DNA of 64,000 bases, taken from contig CAYOZN010000023.1 of NCBI GenBank assembly GCA_964408455.1, positions 34,471 through 98,470 on the forward strand. Reading direction: 5' to 3'. Numbering within the stretch: position 1 is the stretch's first letter; each line of letters begins with the position of its first letter. The translations under genes were made by a program, and so were the position numbers. The DNA comes from CAYOZN01 sp964408455 (GTDB taxonomy: Bacteria > Planctomycetota > Phycisphaerae > UBA1845 > UTPLA1). The notes beneath the pieces were generated by a model, which did no database searches, had not been told where the DNA came from, and saw only the letters and a list, made by a program, of their open reading frames with translations. Positions 53,655-64,000 of this stretch are shown piece by piece.

Positions 53655-53858
53655 TCAGCCGGGCGGACCAGTGGCGATTTCGTTCGCGCGATCGCCGACG
53701 AGGGACAGACCCTCGAACTGCGGCGCAAGCGCGACGTAACCGCGGGCGACGAACACGGGCGACTGCCCATGTTTCGGCGCGCAGGGCCAGTCGTTCATCG
53801 GGCGCGGCGAGGTGCCGGCGATGGACTGGCTTCTGCATATTCGTCCGAGCGACGTCAT
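53655..53858 (-). CDS. possible small protein ending just before a terminator
   Basis: 67 residues from ATG 53858, or 47 from ATG 53798 (MNDWPCAPKHGQSPVFV). The last 46 codons mostly end in G or C, unlike the shadow frame beside it, and the stop lies 25 bases before the minus-strand terminator. The predicted end is ALAPQFEGLSLVGDRANEI. No good ribosome-binding site was seen. It may be a genuine short protein or the remnant of a longer gene. Confidence 0.35.
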   Translation of the reverse strand: MTSLGRICRSQSIAGTSPRPMNDWPCAPKHGQSPVFVARGYVALAPQFEGLSLVGDRANEIATGPPG

Positions 53859-54173
53859 GGCTGATTGCTTTGCCTGGTTCGCAAAAAATGCCGAAAAACG
53901 GCCATTTTTTGCACATTTTTCCCGGTCCGCGGCATGCCCACTGCATTGCTGAAACGCGAACCGGCCCAAGTCAGACACCTTGAAATATACCGCGGTTTGA
54001 GTGTTCGTCAAGATTTTTTTTCATTTTATCGAGCAAATGCGTGCAACGCCGATTGCATCGGCTACCGAATGCCGCAGTTGCAGGTTCGCATCGTCCGCGT
54101 ACGCTATCTACAAACGCGAATACCGCGTCGAGGTATACAATTCGAACCGCGTCCCCGCACGCAGAGCACTTTC
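53859..54173. other. upstream region of the phosphofructokinase gene
   Basis: 315 bases with the AT-rich inverted repeat at its left and a less GC-rich stretch at 53995-54040 that is a likely promoter zone. No gene seen. A frame open back to 53865 in phase with pfkA has no coding character. Confidence 0.45.
53881..53921. terminator. AT-rich inverted repeat, possible terminator
   Basis: GCAAAAAATGCCG (53881-53893) and CGGCCATTTTTTGC (53899-53912) pair with one bulged base around AAAAA; CACATTTTT follows. It could end plus- or minus-strand transcripts, or act upstream of the phosphofructokinase gene. Confidence 0.4.
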
Positions 54174-55274
54174 ATGGCAAGCGACATCAAGCGCATCGGC
54201 ATACTGACGGGCGGCGGCGACTGCCCCGGCATCAACGCGGTCATCCGGGCGGTGACCAAGACGGCCATCCGCGATTATGGATGGGAATGCATCGGCATCG
54301 CCGACGGGTTTCTCGGGCTGATCGAAAACCACATGTACCCGCTGGGCTACGGCGACGTCTCCAACATCCTCACCCGGGGCGGGACCATCCTCGGCACATC
54401 CAACAAGGCGAATCCCGCGCGATTCGCCGTCGGCAAGGACGGCGCTGGCAATCCCATCTTCAAGGACGTACGCGATGTCGCCATGAAGCACTATGAAAGC
54501 CGCAAGCTCGACGCCCTCGTGGTCATCGGCGGCGACGGCACCATGAGCTGCGCCGCGACGCTCATCCCGATGGGCGCCCGCTTTGCCGGCGTGCCGAAGA
54601 CGATCGACAACGACCTGATGCACACGCACGTGACGTTCGGCTTTCAGACGGCCGTCGAGATCGCGACCGAGGCGCTCGACCGCGTACACACCACGGCGGC
54701 CAGCCACCATCGCATCATGGTTGTGGAACTGATGGGCCGAAATGCCGGATGGCTGACACTGCATGCCGGGCTTGCCAGCGGCAGCGACGTCATCCTGATT
54801 CCCGAGATACCCTACGATCTCGACGCCGTCCTCGCCTTCTGCAAGGACCGCATGGCCCACCACAAGCCCTTCACCATCGCAGCCGTCAGCGAAGGGGCGA
54901 AGCCCAGGGGCGGTGGCCAGTTCGTCCAGCGCACCATCGCCGACAGCCCGGATCCGATTCGCCTGGGCGGCATCGCCCATGTATTGCAGCAACAACTGGA
55001 GGACGGCACCGGCACAGAAGCCCGCGCCGTCGTGCTCGGCCACGTGCAGCGCGGCGGCACGCCGTGCGCCGCCGATCGCGTCCTCGCCACGCGCTTCGGG
55101 CACGCGGCGACCGAGCTGCTCGCAAAGGGCGCATTCAACCAGCTCGTCGTCGTTCGGCATGGCCGAATCGAGAGCGTGCCAATCACCGACGTGGCAAATC
55201 AACAGCGGCTCATCCAGCCGGATGAGCCGCTGATTGCCATCGCGCGATCAATTGGCACCTGCTTTGGAGACTGA
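54174..55274 (+). CDS. 6-phosphofructokinase
   Basis: 366 residues from ATG 54174 (MASDIKRIGILTGGGDCPG). It phosphorylates fructose 6-phosphate in glycolysis. Motifs: GGGDCPGINAVIRAV near the start, GGDGTMSCAATLIPMGARF, PKTIDNDLMHTHVTFGFQTA with the catalytic Asp, and VELMGRNAGWLTLHAGLA. The phosphoryl-donor positions read Gly in GGDG (ATP-type) but Lys in PKTIDND (also seen in PPi-type enzymes). This places it among the mixed-signature PFKs, where ATP use is most likely but not proven. Convergent with the Cys-rich protein gene, with only 16 bases between the stops. Confidence 0.93.
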   Translation: MASDIKRIGILTGGGDCPGINAVIRAVTKTAIRDYGWECIGIADGFLGLIENHMYPLGYGDVSNILTRGGTILGTSNKANPARFAVGKDGAGNPIFKDVRDVAMKHYESRKLDALVVIGGDGTMSCAATLIPMGARFAGVPKTIDNDLMHTHVTFGFQTAVEIATEALDRVHTTAASHHRIMVVELMGRNAGWLTLHAGLASGSDVILIPEIPYDLDAVLAFCKDRMAHHKPFTIAAVSEGAKPRGGGQFVQRTIADSPDPIRLGGIAHVLQQQLEDGTGTEARAVVLGHVQRGGTPCAADRVLATRFGHAATELLAKGAFNQLVVVRHGRIESVPITDVANQQRLIQPDEPLIAIARSIGTCFGD

Positions 55275-55290
55275 GGAGCGCCCCCGCCTT

Positions 55291-57210
55291 TTACGGCGAG
55301 CACGAATCGCCGGCCATCAGCAGGTCGATAAACGCGGCGACATCGTTCTCATCCGCGGCGCCGCTGCCGTCGATGTCCGCGCAATCGCAGGAACCGCCGG
55401 CGCCCAGAATGCAATCGACAAAGGGCTGAGCATCGCGCCCGTCGCGCATGCCGTCGGCCATGCAGTCGGCCGGGCACGGCTGACCGGGCACCTGCACCAT
55501 GACCGCGATGCTCTCCGGCGTTCCGGGGCGGAAGAGGCCGATCAGCATCTCCCCCTCGACAGGCGGCACATCGGCCGTGAACCAGAAGTTGTACATCGTG
55601 CCCCAGCGCAGGGCGTTGGTGTTGGGATTCTGGGCAAACGTCTGCGGGCTGGACCATTGGACGTTGGCGGCGGAGTCTGTCATCAGCCAGTCGGTATTGG
55701 CGTAAGGTTCACCGGAATGGTAGTCCACATCGTGGAAGCCAATGTTGGAGATGGCCGCGTTGCTCGTCTTGGGCACCGTGATCTGCGAGGCGCTGCGGTG
55801 GGAGTTGAGATTGTACACGGCGTAGTCGTACCGCCACTGATCGTTTGCGAGTTCCGTCACCTTGCAGCCCACGAAGAAGCGGCCTTCATCCGGCACGTCG
55901 ACGGGAACGATTGTCACGGATGGATCGGCGACGTTCGTGCCCAGGCCGTGCTGCTGCCAGGCATAGATGGCGGGAATGGTCTCAAACATGGCCCCGAATG
56001 GCGTCATGTTGTAGGGCGAGGCAGCAACATTCACGAGCTTGTAGGAAGCGTTATTCAGCGCATTGCCGGCCGTTGCATCGGCGGCGGCGACGTACACCCC
56101 TTCGACCAGGTACCGGGCGCCGGGATAGTTGGCGCTGGACAGGTCAACCTCCTTGATCTGCAGCCGCTCGGCGATGGTGCCGGACTGGGGAGATGACTGA
56201 CCGGGATACTGGCCGGTGAACGCATTGACGGCCGATCGCGGGCCGAGGATGCCCTGACCGCCGTTGTAGCTGGCGCCATAGACGTCGAGGCATCCGGCGC
56301 CGAGGACGCTGCCGCCCTGGTTGTTGCAATCAAATCCGCACCCATTCCCGGCAGCGGCGGTCGTTCCGTTCTTGACCCAGGACATGCCGATCTGTTCGAG
56401 GCGGCCGTCGAAGATGCGATAGGCATTCATGGCGAGGAGTGGCGTCGTCGCGCCCCACGGCAGGTTCTGCGTTCCGATGTTGCAGGTATTGCTGCCGAGC
56501 GAGTAGGCCCGGGTGCCGCCGACGGCGCCCCAGTTGGTGATGGCCGTCACATCTGAATAGATGACGTCAGGCCCGACGCTTTGGGCGCAGGGGTTCGGCG
56601 AGCACGGCGTGTTAAAGCCGAAGAATTCCCCGCCGGTATCGAGGCAATCCGCCTGAAGAACCTGGCTGCACGCATCATCGGAATAGCAGCAAGCGCCCGG
56701 CGTCGTCGCAAAATCGACGCAGGTGATGTTGAGCGTGCCGGTGCCGGAGCTGGTGGCCTGGTAGCCGCCGACGCGAATCAGGTAACAGTTGCCATCCAGG
56801 ACTGGAATCGTGACGGTTGAGGTGAATGTCGAGCAGCCCGAAGTATCGTCATTGCAGGCCGCAATCGAGGAGGAAAGCTGGGCGCAATCGCAACCATCGT
56901 ACACGACGAGATCGGTATCGTACTGGGCGGAGTTGCACGTGGACACCGTCAGCTCGCCGCTGCAACTTGCCTGGTAAGTGAACCAGATGTCGTTATACGT
57001 CTGGCCGTCGAACATGCAGCCGCCGTGTACCGGGCCGTCAGTCGTGGCCCCGATGGTGCTGAATGCGGTGGCGCCATCGGAAACGGGAATGGCATTTGCA
57101 CACAGGTTGTTGACGGGCTGAGCACTAACGCCGGAGACGGGCGCAAGTACGAGCGCGACAAGTAAAACGATCGACAACTTTGCGCATGCGCGCGACCGAG
57201 AATCTGACAT
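55291..57210 (-). CDS. secreted Cys-rich protein with dockerin-like C-terminus
   Basis: 639 residues. The signal peptide ends SGVSAQP. Residues about 30-165 form a PPC-like beta domain (NNLCANAIPVSDGATAFST, YNDIWFTYQASCSGELTVST), as in the protein at 30.9 kb. One six-cysteine module begins at residue 172 (GACCYSDDACSQ). A long beta-rich domain (about 215-575) has many Asn, Gly and Tyr residues. The last 60 residues hold two calcium-loop-like repeats (DCMADGMRDGRDAQPF and DIDGSGAADENDVAAF), as in dockerins. Probably extracellular; ligand unknown. Its promoter region is the 400 bases after 57210. Confidence 0.85.
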   Translation of the reverse strand: MSDSRSRACAKLSIVLLVALVLAPVSGVSAQPVNNLCANAIPVSDGATAFSTIGATTDGPVHGGCMFDGQTYNDIWFTYQASCSGELTVSTCNSAQYDTDLVVYDGCDCAQLSSSIAACNDDTSGCSTFTSTVTIPVLDGNCYLIRVGGYQATSSGTGTLNITCVDFATTPGACCYSDDACSQVLQADCLDTGGEFFGFNTPCSPNPCAQSVGPDVIYSDVTAITNWGAVGGTRAYSLGSNTCNIGTQNLPWGATTPLLAMNAYRIFDGRLEQIGMSWVKNGTTAAAGNGCGFDCNNQGGSVLGAGCLDVYGASYNGGQGILGPRSAVNAFTGQYPGQSSPQSGTIAERLQIKEVDLSSANYPGARYLVEGVYVAAADATAGNALNNASYKLVNVAASPYNMTPFGAMFETIPAIYAWQQHGLGTNVADPSVTIVPVDVPDEGRFFVGCKVTELANDQWRYDYAVYNLNSHRSASQITVPKTSNAAISNIGFHDVDYHSGEPYANTDWLMTDSAANVQWSSPQTFAQNPNTNALRWGTMYNFWFTADVPPVEGEMLIGLFRPGTPESIAVMVQVPGQPCPADCMADGMRDGRDAQPFVDCILGAGGSCDCADIDGSGAADENDVAAFIDLLMAGDSCSP

Positions 57211-57613
57211 GAAGAACTCCCTACCCTAAGTTGGACTTGAAGCGGGCAGGCGGCTCGCCAGACCTGCCCGGCAGGGGTCATTTTATCGTTATTGGCCGCG
57301 CCGACCAAGCACGATCGCATAGGGCTTTTTCGGAGTGGGTGCTCCAGAATCCGCTAACCACGTCGTTCGCGGGCCGCACGAGGCCCGCCCTGACCGCTTA
57401 CTGGCGAGCATGGCCCGGTTATGGTTACATACGTGTTTTTACGCGGCGTGGCACCTGGCCGCCCTGCCACGTCGCGGCGCGAGCGCCCTCGGGAATTCCG
57501 ACTGCCCAGTCCGATTTGTCGCCACCCACGGCGACGCCCCGATTACGACTCGCGTGAATTGCGTTGAGGCGGCCTTGCAAGGGTGCCTTCGCGAAAAGGA
57601 GACGAGGCAACCG
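57211..57613. other. divergent intergenic region
   Basis: About 400 bases between the Cys-rich protein gene (minus) and glutamine synthetase (plus). A frame is open back to 57335 in phase with glnN but lacks coding character. A GC hairpin (GCGGGCC / GGCCCGC, 57369-57388) lies in the probable glnN leader and might have a regulatory role. AAAGGAGACGAGG before 57614 is the ribosome-binding site. Confidence 0.45.
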
Positions 57614-59812
<2,199 letters not shown>

Positions 59813-59844
59813 ATGCTGGCGCAGAAGATTTTAAGATTTGAGAT

Positions 59845-59880
59845 CTGGTGATCTGGTGATTCAACTCGCCAGATCACCAG
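59845..59880. terminator. hairpin after glnN, possible terminator
   Basis: Perfect 12-bp inverted repeat CTGGTGATCTGG (59845-59856) / CCAGATCACCAG (59869-59880), 12-base loop, 32 bases after the stop. There is no T-run, so its role as terminator is uncertain. The direct repeat GATCTGGTGATCTGGTGA is part of the left arm. Confidence 0.4.
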
Positions 59881-59932
59881 TCTCGAATACGCGAAACGCC
59901 ATATTTCAGACCACCACATCCCAAATCGACCA

Positions 59933-60895
59933 ATGCTCGTCCGGTGTCCCAACAATCCCATCCTCACGCGCCGGGACATCCCCGCGATCGCGCCGCACGT
60001 CACCGACGTGACATCCGTCTTCAATCCCGGCGCGATCAAATGGAACGGGCGTTACTTCCTGCTGCTGCGCGTGCAGACGCGAGGTCGGGAGACGGTGCTG
60101 ATCGTCGCCGAGGGCGAGGACGGCGAACGGTTCCGCGTTCGGCCGGAACTGGTGACGATCGAAGGGCTCGAATCGGCCGGCGGGCGCATCTACCACGTCT
60201 ACGATCCGCGCCTGACGCAAATCGGTGATGCCGTATATGCGGTCTTTGCGGCCGACACGGATAATGGCTGCCGGCTCGGCATTGCCCGTTCGGTCGACAT
60301 GCGACGCTTCGAGCTGGTGGCCTTCGGCGGCGATGACGACGTGCGCAACGGCGTCCTGTTCCCGGAGAAGATCGGCGGACGCTATCTGCGGCTGGAGCGG
60401 CCCAACAAGGTTTCCGTGCCCGGCGGCGTGACGAGCGGCTCGGCGATCGTGCTGGCGGAATCGGATGATCTTGTCGATTGGCGGACGGTCGGCCAAGTGA
60501 TGCAGGGACGGTGGCACTACTGGGATGAGCTGATCGGCAGCGGGCCGCCGCCGGTGAAGACGCGCGAGGGCTGGCTGCACGTCTATCACGGCGTGGCCAC
60601 GCACTTCGCAAGCTCGAACATCTACCAGGCCGGCGTCGTGCTGCTCGATCTCGCCGACCCGTCGCGTGTCGTCGCCCGCTGCCGCAATAACATCCTCGAA
60701 CCCCGGGAGATGTACGAACTAGTCGGGCAGGTGCCGAATGTCGTCTTCCCGAGCGGGATGATCGTGGAAAATCCTGACGAGGATGGCTTCGCCCTGCCGG
60801 AGAGCCTCGTGCGCATCTATTACGGCGCGGCCGACACGAGCGTAGGCATGGCGACGACGACCATTGCAGAATTGTTGAAAGCCTGTCGCGAATAA
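59933..60895 (+). CDS. GH130-family glycoside phosphorylase-like enzyme
   Basis: 320 residues, five-bladed propeller of GH130 type. It begins RCPNNPILTRRDIP and continues TSVFNPGAIKWNGRYFLLLR, as in beta-1,4-mannooligosaccharide phosphorylases. Asp91 in YDPRLT matches the catalytic Asp position in the family's EDPR motif, with Tyr for Glu. DELIGSGPPPVKTREGWLHV and GAADTSVGMATT are also family-typical. Cytosolic, no signal peptide. It probably phosphorolyses or hydrolyses mannose-containing oligosaccharides; the exact linkage is unknown. First gene of a plus-strand block with a CBM9-like lipoprotein and a sodium symporter. Confidence 0.9.
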   Translation: MLVRCPNNPILTRRDIPAIAPHVTDVTSVFNPGAIKWNGRYFLLLRVQTRGRETVLIVAEGEDGERFRVRPELVTIEGLESAGGRIYHVYDPRLTQIGDAVYAVFAADTDNGCRLGIARSVDMRRFELVAFGGDDDVRNGVLFPEKIGGRYLRLERPNKVSVPGGVTSGSAIVLAESDDLVDWRTVGQVMQGRWHYWDELIGSGPPPVKTREGWLHVYHGVATHFASSNIYQAGVVLLDLADPSRVVARCRNNILEPREMYELVGQVPNVVFPSGMIVENPDEDGFALPESLVRIYYGAADTSVGMATTTIAELLKACRE

Positions 60896-60959
60896 TCGAC
60901 GCCCCTTTACAATGCCGCTCGCGTGTCGCACGTCCATGGACCAGACTACGGAGGATGGT

Positions 60960-61805
60960 ATGCGCCGACTGATGGGTCCGCTGCTGCTGATGTTGTGTCT
61001 GTCCGGCCTGGTGGGCTGCGCCCGTCAACGGCCGCATGCCTCGTGGGAGGGCTCGGGCGTGCCGGACGAACGCCTGCCGCGACGATACGAGTGTCATCGC
61101 CCGGATTCGCCGCCGATCATCGACGGCCGGCTCGACGACGCGGCGTGGGAGCATGCCATGTGGTCGGGAGAATTCATCGACATCGAGGGAATCTCCAGGC
61201 CACGGCCGCGGCACTCGACGCACATGAAGATGGTCTGGGACGACGAGTACCTGTACATCGGTGCCGAACTGGACGAGCCGCACGTGTGGGGCACGCTGAC
61301 GCAGCGGGATGCGATTGTCTTTTACGACAACGACTTCGAGGTGTTCATCGATCCGGATGGCGATTCCCGCGAGTATTACGAGCTGGAATTCAACGCGCTC
61401 AATACGGTGTTTGATCTGTTTTTGGTGCGGACGTATATCGACGGCGGGCCGGCCCTGCACGACTGGGACATGCGCGGGCTTCGGTCGGCGGTGTGGGTGA
61501 ACGGCACGCTGAACGACGCGAGCGACACGGACGAAGGCTGGTCGATCGAGCTGGCGCTGCCGTGGCGCTCGCTGGCCGAGGCCGCCGGGCGTGACGCGCC
61601 GCCGACGCCGGGCGACGTGTGGCGGATGAACTTCTCGCGCGTCGAGTGGCAGCACCGCATTGTCGGCGGCCGATATGAGAAGGTGCCGGACACGCGGGAA
61701 GATAACTGGGTCTGGTCGCCGCAGGGGCTGATCAATATGCACGTGCCGCAGCACTGGGGGTATGTGCGGTTTATTGGGCGGGAAGGGAAAAGGGGTAAGG
61801 GATAA
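60960..61805 (+). CDS. CBM9-like carbohydrate-binding lipoprotein
   Basis: 281 residues from ATG 60960, with GGAGG 5 bases ahead. Lipobox LCLSGLVGC, Cys20. Residues about 50-270 match the family 9-like carbohydrate-binding domain (ECHRPDSPPIIDGRLDDAAW, MVWDDEYLYIGAELDEPHVW, FYDNDFEVFIDPDGDSREYY, EDNWVWSPQGLINMHVPQHW). The last eight codons and the stop fall inside an imperfect inverted repeat, so the original end may have been altered. Probably an outer-membrane or periplasmic sugar binder. It lies 64 bases after the GH130 gene and 99 bases before the symporter. Confidence 0.85.
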   Translation: MRRLMGPLLLMLCLSGLVGCARQRPHASWEGSGVPDERLPRRYECHRPDSPPIIDGRLDDAAWEHAMWSGEFIDIEGISRPRPRHSTHMKMVWDDEYLYIGAELDEPHVWGTLTQRDAIVFYDNDFEVFIDPDGDSREYYELEFNALNTVFDLFLVRTYIDGGPALHDWDMRGLRSAVWVNGTLNDASDTDEGWSIELALPWRSLAEAAGRDAPPTPGDVWRMNFSRVEWQHRIVGGRYEKVPDTREDNWVWSPQGLINMHVPQHWGYVRFIGREGKRGKG

Positions 61806-61892
61806 GGGGCAAGGGTCCAAGCAGCGTGGATTTTTCGCAGCCTTCCATTCCCGTTCCCGTGCCCCTTGTCCCTTAATCCTTGCCCCTTTTCC
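61787..61892. repeat. long imperfect inverted repeat (AAGGGG-rich)
   Basis: Left arm about 61787-61815, starting GGAAAAGGGGTAAGG. Right arm about 61864-61892, the reverse complement of which starts GGAAAAGGGGCAAGG; a few mismatches. About 48 bases lie between the arms. The left arm encodes the last residues and stop of the CBM9-like protein, and the right arm ends just before the symporter start. Confidence 0.65.
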
Positions 61893-61904
61893 TCGGCTTC
61901 CCCG

Positions 61905-63908
61905 ATGCATTCGATTGACTGGGCCATCGTTGCGGCACTGATCGTGATGGTTGCTGCCGGCGCGGCGGCGACGCGGCGGCACGCCAATACCGTGTCGGCC
62001 TTTCTGGCGGCCGAGCGCTGCGGCGGGCGGTACCTGATCGCCGTCGCCGACAACATGTCGCGGCTGGGCGTCATCACGCTCGTCTGGTACTTCGAGCAGA
62101 ACTACGAGATCGGCTTCACCGGCATCTGGTGGACGCTGATGGAAGAGCCGGCGCTGATCGTGATGGCCCTGTCGGGCTGGGTCATCTACCGCTTCCGCCA
62201 GACGCGGGCGCTGACGCTGGCGGAATTCTTCGAGCGCCGCTACAGCCGCCGTTTTCGCGTGTTTGCCGGGCTGGTGGCATTCGTCGCCGGCATCATCAAC
62301 TTCGGAATCTTTCCCTCCATCGGCGCGCGATTCTTCATCGCGCTCTGGGATTTGCCGCCCGAAATCACGCTCGGCGCAATTCGCGTGCCGAGCTACGAGG
62401 CGATGATGTTCCTGCTGCTGGCCGGCCCGCTGGCGCTCGTTTTCGTCGGCGGGCAGATCTCGGTCATGGTGACCGACTTTCTCCAGGGGGTATCGACCAA
62501 CCTGTCCTTCATCGTGCTGATTCTCTTTCTGCTGATCACTTTCAGTTGGGAGAGCATCGGCGACGTGCTGCTCGCGGCGCCGGCGGGCCAATCGCTGGTG
62601 CATCCCTTCGACATGAGAGAAGAGGAGAACTTCAACTTTCTGTACTTCGTCATCACGGTGGTGACGCTGTTTTACGGTGCGCGGGCGTGGCTGGGCACCC
62701 AGGGCTACAACAGCTCGGCGATCAACGCCCACGAGGCGCAGATGTCATTCATCCTCGGGCAGTGGCGCTTCCGGGTGCAGATGTTGATCGTGGTGATTCT
62801 GCCGATCTGCATCCGCACGTTTCTGTCGCACCAGGACTATGCCAACGCGGCGGCACCGGTGCACGAGGCGCTCGCCGGCATCGAAAATCCGGCGCTTCGC
62901 AACCAGCTGCGCTCGCCGCTGGCGATGCGGGCCATCTTCCCGGCGGGCTGGCTGGGGCTCGCCAGCGTGCCGATGCTCGGGGCGTTGATCGCCACGCACG
63001 GGACGTACATGCACTCGTGGGGGGCGATTCTGGTGCAGGATGTGATCCTCCCGTTCAGGCGAAGGCCTTTGTCGCCGCCGGCCCATCTGCGCTATCTGAA
63101 GCTGGGCATGCTGGCGACGGCCGTGTTTGCGTTCTTCTTCAGCGCGTATTTCGAGCATCGCCAGTTCATCGCGATGTTTCTGCAACTGACCGGCGCCGTA
63201 TTCGTCGGCGGCGCGGGCTCGTGCATCATCGGCGGGCTGTACTGGCGGCGCGGCACGACGCAGGCGGCGTGGGCGGCGATGCTGACGGGCATGGTCCTGT
63301 CGATCGGCGGCATCCTCATCGAGCAGATCGCGCCGGAGACGCTGGCGGCCTGGAAGCAGGGCTGGCTGGGCCCTGTCGGCCATGCGACGGCATACTTGCA
63401 GGACACCTTTACCGGACAGGAGTTCAACCTGATCGCGATGGCGAGTGCGGCGCTGACGTACGTCGCGGTGTCGCTGCTGGGTCCGCGGCGGGTGTTCAAT
63501 CTCGACCGGCTGCTGCACCGCGGGGCATATGCGATGGCGGGAGAGACGGCGACGTCCATCCGCGAGGCACGCACCTTCTGGGAGAAGATGGGCCTCTCGC
63601 GAGACTTCACCGGGCGCGACCGCATCGTGACGTACATCACGCTGTCGTGGCCGCTGGCGTGGACGATCATTTTTGTCGCAGTGACGTCGTACAACCTGGC
63701 GGTGCCGGTGGCGGCGGAGTCGTGGCTGGCGTACTGGCGGGCGTGGACGTGGTTCATCCTGGGGGCGGGGACGATTGTGACGATCTGGCTGACGATCGGC
63801 GGCACGATGGACTTGCGGAAGCTGTTCCGGCTGCTGCGGACGCGGGTGGCGGACGCACGGGACGACGGGCGGGTGGAGCATGAGAACGGCGACGTGCCGG
63901 TTGGTTGA
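61905..63908 (+). CDS. sodium:solute symporter family transporter
   Basis: 667 residues with about 13-14 membrane segments. The start is ATG 61905 (MHSIDWAIVAAL). Motifs fit the SSS family: TRRHANTVSAFLAAERCGGR near helix 1, LTLAEFFERRYSRRFRVFAG, and GGQISVMVTDFLQGVSTNLS. A long loop after helix 8 and a hydrophilic C-terminus (LFRLLRTRVADARDDGRVEHE) are present. It probably imports a sugar or sugar derivative with Na+, to feed the GH130 enzyme upstream, but the substrate is inferred from context only. The ribosome-binding site is poor; the inverted repeat precedes it. Confidence 0.88.
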   Translation: MHSIDWAIVAALIVMVAAGAAATRRHANTVSAFLAAERCGGRYLIAVADNMSRLGVITLVWYFEQNYEIGFTGIWWTLMEEPALIVMALSGWVIYRFRQTRALTLAEFFERRYSRRFRVFAGLVAFVAGIINFGIFPSIGARFFIALWDLPPEITLGAIRVPSYEAMMFLLLAGPLALVFVGGQISVMVTDFLQGVSTNLSFIVLILFLLITFSWESIGDVLLAAPAGQSLVHPFDMREEENFNFLYFVITVVTLFYGARAWLGTQGYNSSAINAHEAQMSFILGQWRFRVQMLIVVILPICIRTFLSHQDYANAAAPVHEALAGIENPALRNQLRSPLAMRAIFPAGWLGLASVPMLGALIATHGTYMHSWGAILVQDVILPFRRRPLSPPAHLRYLKLGMLATAVFAFFFSAYFEHRQFIAMFLQLTGAVFVGGAGSCIIGGLYWRRGTTQAAWAAMLTGMVLSIGGILIEQIAPETLAAWKQGWLGPVGHATAYLQDTFTGQEFNLIAMASAALTYVAVSLLGPRRVFNLDRLLHRGAYAMAGETATSIREARTFWEKMGLSRDFTGRDRIVTYITLSWPLAWTIIFVAVTSYNLAVPVAAESWLAYWRAWTWFILGAGTIVTIWLTIGGTMDLRKLFRLLRTRVADARDDGRVEHENGDVPVG

Positions 63909-64000
63909 CCGGCAATCGGGGGCGAATTCGAATTTTTGAAGTTTTTTTGAATTTTTCACGCGGCACTATCCGTCACAGCCCGTCACAGGGTCGCCCGGAC
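63909..64000. other. right-edge non-coding sequence
   Basis: 92 bases after the symporter stop. It contains T-runs (GAATTTTTGAAGTTTTTTTGAA) that may help end transcription, then GTCACAGCCCGTCACAGG, a short direct repeat of CGTCACAG. No gene start seen. Confidence 0.4.

Noticed and set aside
60036..62732. 898-codon minus-strand frame
   Set aside because: Runs antisense across three unrelated plus-strand genes (GH130, CBM9-like, symporter); Arg/His-rich without any domain.

Overview
The window (64 kb, GC-rich, about two thirds G+C by eye) reads as chromosome from a planctomycete, probably a Phycisphaerae-like or deep environmental lineage. The evidence is indirect: large secreted Cys-rich proteins with dockerin-like ends, a bactofilin, a Gld-type ABC cassette followed by a DUF4340 protein, type III glutamine synthetase, multihaem cytochromes, and short interspersed repeats whose translations (for example PTRSASEG and CGTGFQPV types) I associate with planctomycete genomes. 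Taxon assignment is inference.

Layout. 1-4.5 kb: the tail of an unknown gene, a small lipoprotein, a secreted GH31 glycosidase and a small hypothetical. 5.1-12.8 kb: a plus-strand run with Gld-like ABC ATPase, permease, GldG-like auxiliary protein, DUF4340 protein and a small membrane protein. 12.9-21.2 kb: a zinc-ribbon bactofilin, folC, and a minus-strand run (histidine phosphatase, kdsA, Trm112-like, metallophosphoesterase, yidC, four-helix membrane protein) that points to envelope biogenesis and an LPS-type outer membrane. 21.5-30.5 kb: SH3 and GYF/TM2 proteins, the first palindrome cluster, a secreted protein with an Asn/Asp tail, a zincin, an S9 peptidase, and a tightly coupled acyltransferase / CPBP protease / tail-anchored protein trio.

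30.9-43.8 kb: a large modular Cys-rich secreted protein, a MORN-type lipoprotein, tRNA-Leu, a TPR lipoprotein, then two divergent multihaem cytochromes (11-12 and 20 haem sites, the larger one fused to an NHL propeller) and a lipoprotein. This is the most likely electron-transfer system in the window. 43.8-52.4 kb: photolyase and an SRPBCC protein, a beta-propeller lipoprotein, DUF3052, an acetyl-CoA hydrolase/GNAT fusion, and a slipin.

52.4-54.1 kb is a repeat-rich, gene-poor island. It holds the second palindrome cluster, an unusual tRNA-Val, a tRNA 3' remnant and terminators. 54.2-63.9 kb: phosphofructokinase, a second Cys-rich dockerin-like secreted protein, glutamine synthetase III, and a carbohydrate block (GH130 enzyme, CBM9-like lipoprotein, sodium:solute symporter) that fits uptake and phosphorolysis of oligosaccharides.

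No CRISPR array, phage module, transposase or classical defence system was seen. The strongest novelty candidates are the paired palindrome clusters, the six-cysteine module shared by two secreted proteins, and the two-cytochrome locus. No searches were run: family calls rest on motifs read by eye.
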